From: Sinohyriopsis cumingii
Lineage: Eukaryota; Mollusca; Bivalvia; Unionida; Unionidae
DNA: 64,000 bases
Direction of reading: 5' to 3'
NCBI GenBank assembly: GCA_028554795.2
Contig: CM068831.1
Location: 29,602,659-29,666,658 of the forward strand
A program made the position numbers and the translations under genes. The notes under the pieces are model-generated. The model saw only the letters and a list, made by a program, of their open reading frames with translations. It did not search any database and was not told the DNA's origin. Positions 36,331-51,028 of the stretch are shown here, piece by piece (the stretch's first letter is position 1; each line of letters starts with the position of its first letter).

Positions 36331-37230
36331 GGCTATTTGATTTAAGCATATAATATATTTTACATCTTTCTGTTACTTAATACATCATTTTAGTAAATGA
36401 AAACATTTACAATTCATTGTTTCCCAACTATATATTTATGTATGTTTGGAATTATTTATGTCCATATATATCAATTGTTATCTTTATGTTTTCAGAACTG
36501 AACTTTTAGTCACCATTGCCCATTAGTATATACTGATTGTCTGTTAGCTGTACATTGTCAGAATTGTTCAGTATTTTACGATACAGAAAACCTTGATATT
36601 GCATGCACGTGCAGACATGTGTTCCTAAAAATAATATAGTCGATTAACAACTACTTTTAAACAAACCATGCACACTGCTGTACTGGACTTTTTGAATTTA
36701 GCCTATTTGAATGTTTTGTCAATGAAGTAAAGCAGCTGTTTCATCTATTTGAAAGTACAGATAATTAAGTGAACAATGTGGACGAGTTTACAGAGTCACA
36801 AATGAAATCTTGAAGCCAGGAAATGAATGAACAAGATATTCGCATTGTCCGCAACAAACTTGAGAGACGTATTATTGAAAATTCCATTCTGATCAATTAA
36901 ACAGTTTTTTTTGAGAGATGTTTGTAACTTTCCGTAATGGAATGATTCAGACAATGACCAGTTCTCCCTAGGGTATATACAAATAACATAGAAAAGCGGA
37001 TGAGGGCAAGGGCTATCGCATATATATCAGAGACGTAACATGTTATAACTGAAATTACTAAATTCGTAGACAAATGCAAGATTTTGGTAGAACACTAAGG
37101 GCCTCATAACCAGTAATTCAAGACAACGGAGAATTCTTAATTTCGCTGTCTGAATGGACTGCCAAACACCAGATGCTTTGCAGTTTTCTACTTTAACTTT
37201 GTCGATACAATGTTTCTGATTTAGGCTAGC
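36331..37230. other. unrecognised AT-rich sequence
   Basis: No gene or repeat recognised. Confidence 0.4.
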
Positions 37231-37272
37231 GATAGACGCCAAAACAGGTCATAACATTGCTACGGACCCTAC
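37231..37272 (+). repeat. source copy of a 40-bp duplicated segment
   Basis: Begins GATAGACGCCAAAACAGG and ends CGGACCCTAC. The same segment, one A shorter, recurs at 37,531-37,570. Confidence 0.88.
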
Positions 37273-37530
37273 ACTAACCATGCAAGGAACAAGTCATACA
37301 CATGTCGTCTTTATCTTGTAATAAGATTGTCAAAAATATACTTACCGTTTTCGTTTCCTCAAAATGTACTTTATTAGCTCTGCAAATTCGAATTACATGA
37401 GCTATGTCCTGAGTTATAAAGATTGACTACACATTGCTAAATTGTACTATTATTTCGACTACATTTCCAACTGCAATAACACTATCCTTACTGCAATCAA
37501 TATAAAATGAACTTAATATTCCATAGCATG

Positions 37531-37570
37531 GATAGACGCCAAACAGGTCATAACATTGCTACGGACCCTA
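37531..37570 (+). repeat. 40-bp templated insertion flanked by a 9-bp direct repeat
   Basis: Nearly identical to 37,231-37,271 and flanked on both sides by CATAGCATG (37,522-37,530 and 37,571-37,579). The flanking repeat is not present around the source copy, so this looks like a short insertion into a staggered break copied from 300 bp upstream. Confidence 0.82.
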
Positions 37571-37579
37571 CATAGCATG

Positions 37580-39289
37580 TTTTTGATAATTACAATTGAA
37601 ATAGATCATATATTCACTACATTATGATTCCACAAATTCAATGACAGAACAGTAACACACATGCAGTTTAGTCAGGGCGAGTAACGCACTGTTTAAATAA
37701 CAGGCAAATGTAATTAGTGTGGAATTGACAGCTAATAAATCCAGTCCATAATTAACGAAACTGAGTAAAATTGACCACACTCCACTCATTCCATACCAAT
37801 TCAAGAGGCTGTTACAATCCACATTCATTCACAATTTGACTCTAAATTTCAATTTAAGTAGACAAAAACGACATTTCGGTTTTAAACTGATGTCGAACGC
37901 GTAATTCAGTTCAAAGGTCGCTGGGCGGTGCTATGAGCGAATTAATATTGTTATTGTGTATTGATGAATCTAAGGTTGTCCATTTATTTTGGAATGTTGC
38001 ATATAAGTCAATTACTTTGTTTCTTGTAGTGTATCTTTAATAATCAAGTCTTAGGTAGAATAAGGAAATGAGTATATAATAAAAAGGTTACGACATTTGC
38101 ATGGGAAAATATGAACTCATTTTCTCGGATGAATACTTCACTCCCAAACGTCGTGCAGTATTATTATTAAACTGTACGTTCATATTTCTCATACAAGTGC
38201 AGAAACCTGTAAGTGCCTTCTGATGTGTCATAAATCCAATCCATACATACTTCTTTTACATAGTGCAGCAATAATTAATACCTTTTATTAATTTAACTTG
38301 ATCAACACATTCTGATATTTTATTGAAAATTGTGTCTATTATTTTTATATATATTTATATATGATGACCACATAATGTTTTATTTACTCATTTGTTTCCA
38401 AATTACCAATGGGCATAAAATGTATAGGCCAAAAGATCCATTTTGAGTCACTGAGCACAGTGTGGGTACAGTTAGTTAGGCCAGATGTTACGTTTATGAA
38501 ACGGGTCGTAATGCATTACATAAGTTGCTTTTGTGTTAGTTTCTATCAACATAAGTATATTCGAGCAGCACAGCTGAATCTAGTACCACCAGGTGTGTAC
38601 CAACTTTTGTGATGGTCCAAGAAACATTATGGGTGGAGTAAATCCTGCCTTGCATACTGTTATTTGTTCTTGGACACTCTAATTATCTAATAGAACGTTT
38701 CATCCGGTAGACAGAAAGCTATTTCAGCAGAAAATGCATAACCTATTCAGAATATTGCTTGACTTGGGTAAGATATATTTGAACTGTTTTAGTTCTACAA
38801 TCATACACCAGTATGATTTCACAATTGTAACAATAATTATTTTATTATTGCCATAATACTGCCTCGCTCAAATTTTAATTTGGTACAAAAGTGCGATCTC
38901 ATTTAATGTAATTAATCTTATGTATCCAAAACAATTAATATCATACAGACAACTCGCCGTGAAGAACGAAAAGAAAATCCAATACACGTTTTCACCCTAA
39001 AATTCGAACGTTTTTGTTCATTTTTATCCTAAAAGAGGTGGTTATAATACAGAATTCGCAATGATTCTTTTATGTGTGGAAAATTATGTTTTCAGTTTCT
39101 AATCCGAAAGGCAGAAAGAAATATATACCCACAAACAGACTACACATTGCAATGTTACATTTCTTATCTGGGCGTACGTGCATAGGGTCTATTATAACTT
39201 GTTGCATATGTACAAGTATGTAGAATCCATAAATAAATGCCTGCGTAGGTGTTTACTGTTACCATTATTAAACTCATTAATAAATATGC
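37580..39289. other. unrecognised AT-rich sequence
   Basis: Short chance frames only; no repeat termini seen. Confidence 0.4.
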
Positions 39290-39460
39290 TATAATATTAT
39301 TTTGTAACTATTGTGAATAAGTCAAAGGAGGTGTGGACAACGCCATTTGGACATGTCATGACTCTTAGCCTACCAGCATATTCGTGGATCGAAAATTTAT
39401 TCCGAATTCTTTATGTTTTCGGAATCTAATAAAACATTTTTCAGGATTAATTTGGTGTCA
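39290..39460 (+). mobile_element. diverged LTR-like repeat, fragment (fossil)
   Basis: GTGAATAAGTCAAAGGAGGT and the following GTGGACAACGCC align with GTGAATTATTCAAACGAGGT and CTGGACAATACC at about 57,867. The GAAAATTTATTCCGAA block downstream matches too. Only this part of the repeat is present. Confidence 0.45.
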
Positions 39461-39576
39461 ATTACTAATACTGTAAAATCCTATTAAATTTACATTTAAT
39501 ATCATTGAATAATTAAATTGTTTGTTAGGTTCAAAAACACGTGTTTTTTATGAATGTAAATTAGTGTGTGATCATG

Positions 39577-39578
<2 letters not shown>

Positions 39579-39645
<67 letters not shown>
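39579..39645. repeat. (TA)n microsatellite
   Basis: About 33 TA units; Ile-Tyr frames on both strands are artefacts. Confidence 0.97.
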
Positions 39646-39647
<2 letters not shown>

Positions 39648-39899
39648 GTTCATTTGTCGTACCTGCTGCCATACTTTCTTCCACCTGTTTATGTTTCAAC
39701 TTTGACATAAATATTGCAACTGTGAGCCAGTCAATGGAAACCTTATTTGATGTAACCAGTCCTGCTGCGTACTTGAACGGGGCTCTTTGTTATATATATT
39801 CCTAATTGTGTGTGGGTTTTTTTTTGTATTCATCTTACCATGTAAGGTCATTTTGTATACAACAGTACATAGCTCCATATTTTAAAACTCATCCTTGAT

Positions 39900-40430
39900 A
39901 GTGAACTGGTTTACAAGTTTAGGGTAATTTTCTTTTTGGATGGTTGAGTATTGTAACAAAAGTCAGATAGGCTGTATGTCGACTTAATACATCAGGTATT
40001 GAAAAATTCTTCAGATGGATGAATTGAGACAGAGTTGTAAAAGAGCCGTGGATATGCATATAAGGAGATAATATAACAGTTATTCTGATTCCTATTTCCT
40101 TGTATTGAATTTGTTCTAATATCAGTCTACAGATGTATTTAATTTTATGTTTATATTTAATTTGAGATGAATCAATTATTTGCATTATTTATGGGAATTG
40201 CAAAATGCTCAAATGATGTTACGGACTAAAGCAACATTTTGGAATTATTGCGAATTCAGAGACATTTTGGCAGTGCTATTATGATATATCAAGACTGTCG
40301 GCATTGAATGAGGCTCAAATATACTGGTACATCGGCACAACGATGACCTGGAATTAATTTGGAACGCCATTATTTGGGATTTGTAAATAACATAAGAAAA
40401 AGCTTTCTGTCTTTATGAGGATCGATTAAA
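39900..40430 (+). mobile_element. LTR-like repeat, probable solo LTR (fossil)
   Basis: Aligns along most of its length with 57,490-58,115. Shared blocks: ACAAGTTTAGGGTAAT, a TATA-box-like GCATATAAGGAGATAA, ATCAGTCTACAGATG, a CAACATTTTGGAATTATTGCGAATT block and AAAGCTTTCTGTC near the end. The TATA-like motif in the middle is what suggests an LTR. No internal coding region is attached. Many differences between the copies indicate great age. Confidence 0.5.
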
Positions 40431-43400
40431 TATTGAGATCATTATTAATTGCAAACCTGTATACATCAGCCTGAGTTAAAGATACAGTCTTCACTCTGAC
40501 TTTAGAAAGTTCCAGAAAGGACATTTCCAGCTAGGTTAACTGAGTATTTCCAGAAAATGGATATTGCGACCTAACTCAAGTGGACGGGTAAAATTAGTAT
40601 CATAAGGGCTCCTTTTTGACCACAAAATATTTAAATGTTCAAAACAGTTGAATCGAGAATACCATGGTCAAAACGTCATCAACATGCAACAAACATACAA
40701 TTGCAATGTATGCTTGTAATTGTTTATATACTACGTGATAGGCACTTTCTTCTGTTGTCATGTTTGGCTATAAAAGACCGTTTTACACTGAAATCGGTAC
40801 TATTTTTCAAATATTTTAAGTCATCCACATACAATAATGACATTTCACAATTTCACATAATATTAAGGTACATATGAACAATGAATTTGATTCTCGCATG
40901 TGGATCATGTGAAGAATGAAAATATTTTAAGTCCGTTAGCTATATTATGTATCTTCCATCTCTATAACGGTAACTTATTATTATATCTAAACTTACGTTT
41001 TACCATAACGTGCACATAAACTTTTTTCAAAGAAAATATATATATATATATATTTTTTGTAATAACCGTTGCTATAGTTGAAGATGAATCAATTTTGTAT
41101 CGTCAGGAATTTTCCCGACATGTTTTATGATTGAATGGAGACATCAGGTTTTATAAACGTGACGATATTATATTCAAAATTTATTTGTTACATGCAAATT
41201 GACTGCAGAAATAAAGTATAGATTACAGTAATCGTAAGCACTTTATTATTATATCTAACTTTTGAAAATAATTTAATTTCACTCTTATAAGAAATGGTTT
41301 TGGTCCTTGTTCGGTAAATTGAATATGATTTACACGACCCGTACACGCCAGTATTTACATTGGCGACCGTATGACATCTTCGGATTTAGTCTTCACTTCC
41401 AAAACTGCTGGACAAAATAGTCGGAGCAATTTTTTAGGAGATAATTATTAATTAAGATTTGTTCTGGTATATTTAGAAACGGAGTTATGTGCTGCATCCA
41501 TTAATTCAATACAAACTCATAGTAGGCATAATGAATATAACATCACAGTCTGCAAACAATCGAGTTCCTGAGTTAATGAGTTCCTTCGTAATGGATCGGA
41601 AGGTTTCGTATAAACTGCTTATCTTATACCATCACAAATAAATCAGTCCATGAATGGAAGCAATTTAACTTCAATACATCGAGATAAAAACACAAATGTA
41701 CGATGTACTTTAAATGTACATTTACTGTTATATGAATTTAACAAACGATCAAAGCTTAGTTACGTCAATGTTGTCTTAAATATCGAATGTGGTGATGGTT
41801 AAAACGCTGACTTTGAAAAATAAATTGTGTAGCATAGTTAGTGATATAATTTGACCTTGGTACACTTTTTAAAAAAATATGTTTATCTTTCTTTTATTTT
41901 TTGCTAGGTTGTCAAATTTGTGGATTTTCGGCCATCATTTTTTTCATCGACAACATTATGTCAACTTCTCACAATGTGAAACAATATTGAATTCGATCAA
42001 GAGCGTATTATTGGTACATTTCGTTCTTCTCCGAGGTATGCCCTTCCTTAACTTGAACCAGAAAAGAGAATTATGCTTACACTAATATACTTGTGAGAAA
42101 GTACCAGTTTTTTTTTGCTACTAACTTGATTAATTATATCGACAAAATATATATTGTGGGTGAAAAGCTCTTGATGAAATATATGCGATATCCAATTAAT
42201 ATCAAGCATGTATCCTCTAAATTTCTTATTGAAATTCATAAATTGTTTATAATCTTTTGACTATATACATTATGTTCTTTACCTCTTTTACTCATGTAAA
42301 GCAAATACTATCCAAATACGGGTTCATATACAATTTCAAGTAGAATTATATTTAGTGAAATGTTTAATTATTTTACAAGTTTATTTTCGTAATGTCGGAA
42401 GCAGGACTCTTCTATGCAGTTTTTCAAACCAAACAAAGACTGATAGAAGAAGCGTACATGGCGATTGCAACAGAGCTTTAAAAGCAGTCCTTATTTATGC
42501 CAATACTGATTATATAATATAAACTTTTTGGAGACAGAAATATTACCGTAGTTGAGTCTTTCCCTACTTGTTCTATGACACATAGAGCTGCCAGTAAACG
42601 CCAACAATATCCAGAATATAGAGCATAAGAAAATGATGTAAGTGGGATACTTGAAGTCCAATGAACATCACCTTGCCCATCCAATCTGTGGATTGTAGTC
42701 ATTCAACTTACTTCATTTATAGACGGAATGGTCCGAAATTAATATACGCTTTATAGGGAGTGTAAGTTCAGGAATTTTGATTTTGCTGGTCTTTTCTTGG
42801 ACAATTCGTTGAATAACTGTTTTTGCAATCAGAATATTAGCCCTAATGTGAGAAAATCCAGATGAATTACTTGCAATGATTCATACACATCAGAGGAGAG
42901 ACTGGAATCACAATGGCTTTGAAAGTTGGATTTTATACAACCTAGCTAATCCGCAAAATCTGTGAGATTTCGGAAATCGTAGAAATAGTCAAAGGACTGT
43001 AGATTCAAAAGTGGGATTATTCACAAAATACAAGAAGGGTTGATGTTGTTTCAGTAAGACTCTGCAAGTGATCTGTATCACTCAGACACTATTTGAATAA
43101 GATCCACAAGATAAAAATGCATCCCAAGGCCACAGATAATTACTCTCACAACTCTTCATTTAGAATTACATAAGTTGCCTTAGAAACGTCACCAATGCCT
43201 TAAGCATAACGTTCTATGCCTCCTTTGAATTTACAGAACGTATTGATCCAGTAATAAATAGACAGAAAAGAATGCTTTAGAATTATGTATAAATTCATGA
43301 GTTCTTTTTTGACCTACATACATATTTCTAAAGGATTGTCCCAATTGCAATGACACATGAAAATATAATTACTGTACATAGGTAGACATCTTACCGATAG

Positions 43401-43439
43401 TAGCAGAGTCACAAAGGGGTTCATTTGGTTAATATAAGA
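40431..43439. other. long unrecognised AT-rich stretch
   Basis: No gene recognised. A short (TA)n of about 12 units lies near 41,036-41,053. Confidence 0.4.
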
Positions 43440-43445
43440 CAACCA

Positions 43446-43740
43446 GACATTTCTAGAACCTTCCATTTCCTCCCATTGTGAAAGGATGGATATTAAAATA
43501 CTGATCGTCATAATATGCTGTAGTGTTCCATTATATCATACTCAACGAACCCGCTTCTGCGACAAAAAATTAATAACATTTCTCTCTTTGGCCTGTCAAT
43601 CGATATATATTTATAGTAATGATACGAAAATATATAATGTATCTGATAAACAGGTTATGTTCAAGCTGAAGGTCATTGTACTAAAATCCTCCAATAGATT
43701 AACTCTCTAGACGTGATTTTCTATAGAATGGAATTACATG
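43446..43740 (+). repeat. diverged duplicate, copy 1
   Basis: Pairs with 44,125-44,465. Shared blocks are CATTTCCTCCCA(T/C)TGTGAAAGGA at the start, a CTGCGA(C/A)AAAAAATT-like block, GTTATGTTCAAGCT / ATTATGTTTACGCT and AATCCTCCAATAGA towards the end. Confidence 0.7.
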
Positions 43741-44124
43741 TTCATGAAAATATATTATGGATACTTAAAGACCCATTGCCAGATAAGTCCCTTCCTTCAC
43801 AGTACAGCGTGGATTGCACGAGTCACTTGATAACCCTAGAAGCTAAATTATGTCTCTATTTTATGAGGTTGCTGGAATGATATGCCATGTTTTCTGAAAC
43901 CCACTGACTGAGACGCTAGCAAAAATCAAACGCTGCTGAGCAAAACTAAAGTTTTGACATGACTGGTGAAGTTATCTCCCTTACTCAAGAGCATTTATAA
44001 ATAATACACAATACACATTCAAGTTATTAGCTTGTCAATACAGCATACATCTCTACATAAATATGTCTCCAGTATTGTAACTATTGCAATAACAAATGTA
44101 GGGATATGAAGCAATCCCATATTT

Positions 44125-44465
44125 TCATAACCTTACATTTCCTCCCACTGTGAAAGGAATTCAAAAACGAGGCACAAGTGTCGTGATTGCACGCATTGTG
44201 CCATGTTATCACCCACTCTTTCCACACTCAGCGATCTGCTGCGAAAAAATTTTAATAATATGATTTACTTCGTTTTTTATAGAGCTCTCTCTTTTTATCT
44301 ATACATCGATCAATCAAAAGATAGATCAATAGTATAGTAATGCTATGAAAATATCTACTATCGCTTGTAAGCAGATTATGTTTACGCTAAATGTCCATGC
44401 ACTGAATCCTCCAATAGAATAAAGCTGAAATCACGTTATTGTAAAGAATATAACTACATATTTGA
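44125..44465 (+). repeat. diverged duplicate, copy 2
   Basis: Same block order as 43,446-43,740, about 680 bp downstream and in the same orientation. It may be a tandem duplication or two copies of an unknown repeat. Confidence 0.7.
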
Positions 44466-44469
44466 CATG

Positions 44470-47400
44470 TAGAAAAATAAAACAAATATCCAATGAATGT
44501 TTGACAGAGTATGTGCGTCAATACCATGAAATCATAATGTTGCAGTTATCTCGGATTACTTTAGGCACGTGTGCGTATCGTTGCGTCAAATATTTCATAT
44601 GGGGAGGGGGCAAAATATCCTCCCGGGATTAATTTTTGGTGTTCAGGCACAACGAGATTATTTGCACCTAAAAGCAAATGATCAGTTGCAAAATCTGAAT
44701 TGACTGAGGAGAAAGATCAACGGTGGATGATTTAATTCTCAACGACGACTGGTGTGTGATGATCTGCCGACGACGCAATCAAATACAGGAGATACCACGT
44801 TAAACATGATATAATTGGATTCAACAATAGTTGAGTTTTTCCTGATACAGCTGGGCCACTGGTTAGCACGTGAACTGAGTTAGGAAACATAACACCGTGC
44901 TTGAATGGTCTAGGTAGCGATTTGTTTTATCAGCTTGAATTTCGATTGTTTACTACTCAAGGAAATGAGTCCACTAACAACGATCTTTCATCAGTTCAAA
45001 CGCCAGGTCAGAAATAAGCCTTCTAAGCTGATCTTGTTTACTGTCACTAACAAGATCTACTCGAATTCTCTTTCGTAAATGCTATAGTGTTTTTTCCGAA
45101 TACGGAATTATTCATTTGCGTAACAAAATCTTTCTGAAACGTTTTTTAACATCCGTTTGCAGATTGTATTCATTAGTATGTAGGCGACATACAAGCTTGT
45201 TGGCAAAGTATGTTATTTTATTTACATGCATTCCGAATCACAATTACAACCAACAAGTTATTCAGTGTATTCTAGATGAGTTAAAAAAATATCAGTTCTC
45301 GCTGTTGATGTCGTACCCATGGATGTCTATGTGCATGTGAGCAATCCAATATTGATGAGTAATTCCAACGCCACTTTGGGTTTTAAGAGCAGCTCTTCCA
45401 AGGCCATTCCCGGTAACGGAAAATAGTGCTCCCGATCGAGCTTGTACATACGCAAGGTAGTAGCACAAAAGTTCCGTATGACATCTTTGAGCTGCAACAC
45501 ATCCATGCACAGATACTAATCATGATAGCTGGCAAACTTTTGGCAACCGAACGTGGACCAGAATATATTTTTCCCTGAAATTCCATATCGAGACAGTGAT
45601 GAGTAAAATGACTCAATCAGTGATAATTAAATGGCATCAAGCTTATCACAGCCGCTCAAGTACTGGTTGCGATATCTTCATTTGCCGTGATTAAACTGAA
45701 TCTTCCATTATCAACGGAACTGCCGTAACGACTACTGATTTTCAATCGATAATTGCCATTCGCTGCAAGGTTGCTCACTAATTTATCGAGCCTGGAATTC
45801 GTATATTGTAGCAACTTATTGTTCTGTGTTGTTTGGAATGACACTTTTTGTGATTTTGTTGCACGTTGCTACTTTCAGATTATTAAGTGGCTTTTATACC
45901 CGTGCAGGTTATGAAACACTACATGATTTTTTATTTTAGTTGTTTAATTTGCAAATTGTACAAGTTGTGTGCATCTCATCTTTGAGCTGCAGTGATGTGA
46001 CAATGATCATGAATATGATCAGTAGATTAATTTTGATTTGGTTACTCGAAAGACATGTTGGTTAGTACGTTTTCATTATATATTGTTTTTGTAACACAGA
46101 GGTATAATATTAAAAACGACTTGTCCCCACCTAGACCCGTACGTTTAAACCTAACGCAATAAGACTAATGGGGAAAATGGAATATATCATGTTAAAACTA
46201 GACTTATATTCACACTGTCCATATACAGGCCAACACTGCTCATGTTAATTTTTCACTGTCCCTTTGTTAACCCAATGCTCGCCTCATATGCAATATGTTG
46301 TTTAATCCTAGAAATAACTACTAGTTTTCAAAATCTGTTCCAGTTCCAGGTAGATAAAATACCATTAGCTTGGAACCATTAAAGTTAAACTTAAGACAGG
46401 TTTCGTGATATCCGGTAGCCTTGACATGATACATGTTGAAAGAGATCCGTGCTCCGCAGGATTGAGAAAATATTTATATTTATATGCATGGTATGATATG
46501 CTTTTCGGTTATGGTATGTATTGTATTTTAATGTATGTTGTGGTATGGTTCTGTGTTGTATTGGTTGAGTGGACAAATCAGATTAGAGCGATCGATATAA
46601 AGATCAAATGATAGACATATGGATGTATAGGAGTAGTTAAAAATATGCTACTGCAAGAATTCGTTAAGGTAAATTCTTAGTTGTGACCAAACAAAAGCGG
46701 AAGAGATAGATCAATAGAGGAAGCATTAACAGCTCTATGGGAAGTCCCTTTTTCCTAAAAATCAACGCTTTCTCCGCATCACTACATTACGAGGTCATTG
46801 ATAGATAATGACACATGTTATTTCAGTGGGACGTAAAGCTATAAACTCTGAGAGAAATTGGACGAACAGTGAAATAGTTGTGACATCTGTTCGTATTAAA
46901 TTCAAAGACGACGACAAAGAAAATGACAATTTTAAACAAAATGATAGAGTCAGCCAATCGTACATGATCTGGGGTACCTTTCAGCCTTTTCGACAAGCTG
47001 TAAAGTATGGGCGTAAACTTTCTGTTTCTGAAAATCAATATAACTTGAATAATTCTGTCGTACTGAGAACAATAAAGTGTAGCTTGCAAATATACACCTT
47101 ATAGTTTGCATTATTTGTGTATCATTTCTAACTTGGTCAAATTTGATGCCCTTTTAAGTACTCATGCAGCTATTATTTTTTTACGGCAATTATTCACAGG
47201 ATACTTTTAATGATATTGTGTAATGCAAAGTTTCCTCTGAATACTCACACCAACCTATAGACGTGTGATTCTCGATTAGATGTGGTCCTAGTTATATAAA
47301 TAAATCATTCTTAGCTCACATATGTTTCAGAAGCGATCATCTTTAATTTATATCTTATTTCACAATTTTCTCATCAATGTGTTTCAGTGTATTTATTGAT

Positions 47401-47499
47401 CTATCAACTCCTAACCGCATTATGTATCAAGGTCCAAATCGAATCATAGGTTTATAATGCATGTATGACTGCCTGCCTGTCTATAGTTATACAGGTCTA
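44470..47499. other. long unrecognised AT-rich stretch
   Basis: No gene recognised. The 98-codon plus frame at 46,808-47,104 and the frames at 45.3-45.8 kb are short, overlap open frames on the other strand and show no known motif. Confidence 0.4.
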
Positions 47500-48620
<1,121 letters not shown>

Positions 48621-49248
48621 AAATAGGGATATCCATCCATAGTATATGCAATAGAAGTCTTATGACAACAATTATGATGCGTGCAACACGTGCAAATAGT
48701 GCCTTTGAAATATATTTTTTGAATTACTTTCCACGTTTTGTTCTTCATTTCAATATCTCCTCAAAAATATCAGAATGCTCAATCCATGAAATTAGCGTCC
48801 TCTCTGTTAATTTAGATCGATATACATAAAATGTTATAAGTCAAAGAGGAATCTTTCTAACTATTTTAAAAAAGCATAAACAAACACTCGGACAATTCTC
48901 AACTGCTAAATGAGAAATAATACGAAATTTATATTAAAAAAAAACGAGACCCACGAGGCTACCTACCTTATTTCACTGCGCGAAAATAACAAAAAGGATC
49001 TACCTAATTAATACTGCATAAAACAATGAAATAGTAGGCCAGTTTACATAATATTGCATTAAAAATGAAAATATAATTAAAGCCAGGAAATGAAAACCTA
49101 AGCACAGCATTTAATTGTGTTTACCTTCTTTGAAAGAATGTCAGAAACAGCTTGCATATTATAAAGATCTCTTGCAAACTCTGTATTTTCAAATGAACTC
49201 TTTGCCATTTTCGATTAACAGATGACAAAAAGGTATAAGCAAATTTGT
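48621..49248. other. unrecognised AT-rich sequence
   Basis: No gene or repeat end recognised. Confidence 0.4.
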
Positions 49249-49460
49249 ATCCTTAAATAGTCCATATCGTTCTTATTCTATAGTCCATTCAATATTTCTA
49301 GTATGACAGCGGATTGGCTTGCTTGGTTCGGCGGCAAAAAAAACTTGATAACGATTACCTCCGACCCTAGCACCGAAAACAAAATGGTTTCCCTAGGGAC
49401 TGTCAGAAAAATTTAGTGACAACAACTGATAGCAAATGTGTTTTTAGGTATACACCTGAC
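49249..49460 (+). repeat. block Y, copy 1, of a local duplication
   Basis: Begins AAATAGTCCATATCG-like sequence and ends TAGGTATACACCTGAC. It matches 50,549-50,766 closely, including TATGACAGCGGATTGG and TTGATAACGATTACCTCCGA. Confidence 0.9.
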
Positions 49461-50286
49461 ATGTTAATTGTTAATTTGCATATATTTTCAGAAGCGTCAG
49501 AACCTCTTATTGAAATGATTTTACTAGATAGGCTGCAGACAGCACTATAAACAATGTCCACATATTTGTACAAGATTGCAATTGTTTCAGTTGGTGTAAG
49601 TGTTACATTATGCGACATCAAAATCAAGACAGTGAAATAGATAAATGCTTTTATTGGCGAAGTTCAATGTGCGTTACCATACCACACAAAGTTTTAGAAG
49701 ACATCAAAAGATATGAAAAGGCGTGATTCAGAAACAAAAACGTATGTGTCATTGATGCACAATAGCTAACATATGTAAAGATTCTTGCATTTTATTTATA
49801 TTGTGTTGTGTTCACTGTACTTTTATGACTGCACTCTTTGTAAGTTTTTAATGATATCACCTATATGTAGATGATGTAACATTTGTCTGATATTGATAGT
49901 GTATTAAATAACGCTCATCATCTTGGAGTTCTTCTCTTGCATATCAATACCGGTGCCGATTTGTTTTTAATCATCTGTTTGCTCTAAATCGTTCCGTTTG
50001 AGCTGATGAAGGATTAGGAATTTGTTAAAACATGATTATATGTCTTGTAGTGTTTGAAAATGCACTTCCCAGTATTTACATGTAGTGCTTGTAACCATTG
50101 ATAGCAACCAGAATGCTCAATTGCTATGTCGTTGTGAATTTGGTAATTGCTTCCATCTACCATTCCTTTCATACCTGGTTCCATCTGCAATCAAAAACAA
50201 TGATTTTTGCAGTGAACTGAAATCATCAATACTGTAATGGTGACAAATTCCACATGTCTACTGAAGTAATATGGTAATGGGAAGTC
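49461..50286. other. 826-bp segment present in only one duplicate
   Basis: Lies between block Y copy 1 and block X copy 1, while in the second duplicate Y is joined directly to X. It is either an insertion into copy 1 or a deletion from copy 2. No inverted or direct repeats mark its ends, and no coding region is recognisable. Confidence 0.65.
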
Positions 50287-50541
50287 TGGAAATGTAGCGA
50301 GACCCGATACAGAAAAGGACGAAACCAAAACAACTCATTCGCATATATACGTCAAATTAAGTTATAGGTACAATTAATAATAAAAAATACGCCTGACATA
50401 TTTGTTTTATAAACATTCAAATCAAGTTAAATTTTTTTAGTAAAATGCATATACAGAAAGACAAAATTGGGTGCATGGTCTCCGTTAAAATGCATACCAG
50501 TAGAGCATTTCACTAATAAAGTTGCTGTACTATTGAAATCC
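50287..50541 (+). repeat. block X, copy 1, of a local duplication
   Basis: TGGAAATGTAGCGAGACCCG to about 50,541. It aligns closely with 50,767-51,028 through GATACAGAAAAGGAC, CCAAAACAACTCATT and TTTGTTTTATAAACATTCAA. Confidence 0.9.
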
Positions 50542-50548
50542 GATTATA

Positions 50549-50766
50549 TCTGTAAATAGTCCAGTTCTTTCGTATTATATAGTCCATTCGATATTTCTAG
50601 TATGACAGCGGATTGGATTGCTTGGTTCGTTGCAAAAACCTTGATAACGATTACCTCCGACCCTCAATGTTGCTAGCACCGAAAACAAAATGATTTCCTT
50701 ATGGACCGTCAGAAAAAGAGAGTGACAATAACTGATAGCAACTGCGTTTTTAGGTATACACCTGAC
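50549..50766 (+). repeat. block Y, copy 2, of a local duplication
   Basis: Matches 49,249-49,460. It carries an extra TCAATGTTGC-type insert before TAGCACCGAAAAC. Confidence 0.9.
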
Positions 50767-51028
50767 TGGAAATGTAGAGAGCTCCGATACAGAAAAGGAC
50801 AAAACCAAAACAACTCATTTGCATATATACGTCAAATTAATTTCTAGGTAAAATAAATAATAACAAATACGCCCGATGTATTTGTTTTATAAACATTCAA
50901 ATCAAATTAGAATTTGTAGTAAAATGCATATACAAGAAGACAAAATTGGGTACATGGTACCAGCTAAAAAGCATACAAGTAGATCTGTTCACTAATAAAG
51001 CTTCTGTAATATTTAAATCCAATTCTAA
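50767..51028 (+). repeat. block X, copy 2, of a local duplication
   Basis: Starts immediately after block Y copy 2, without the 826-bp segment. Ends near AAATCCAATTCTAACC. Confidence 0.9.
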
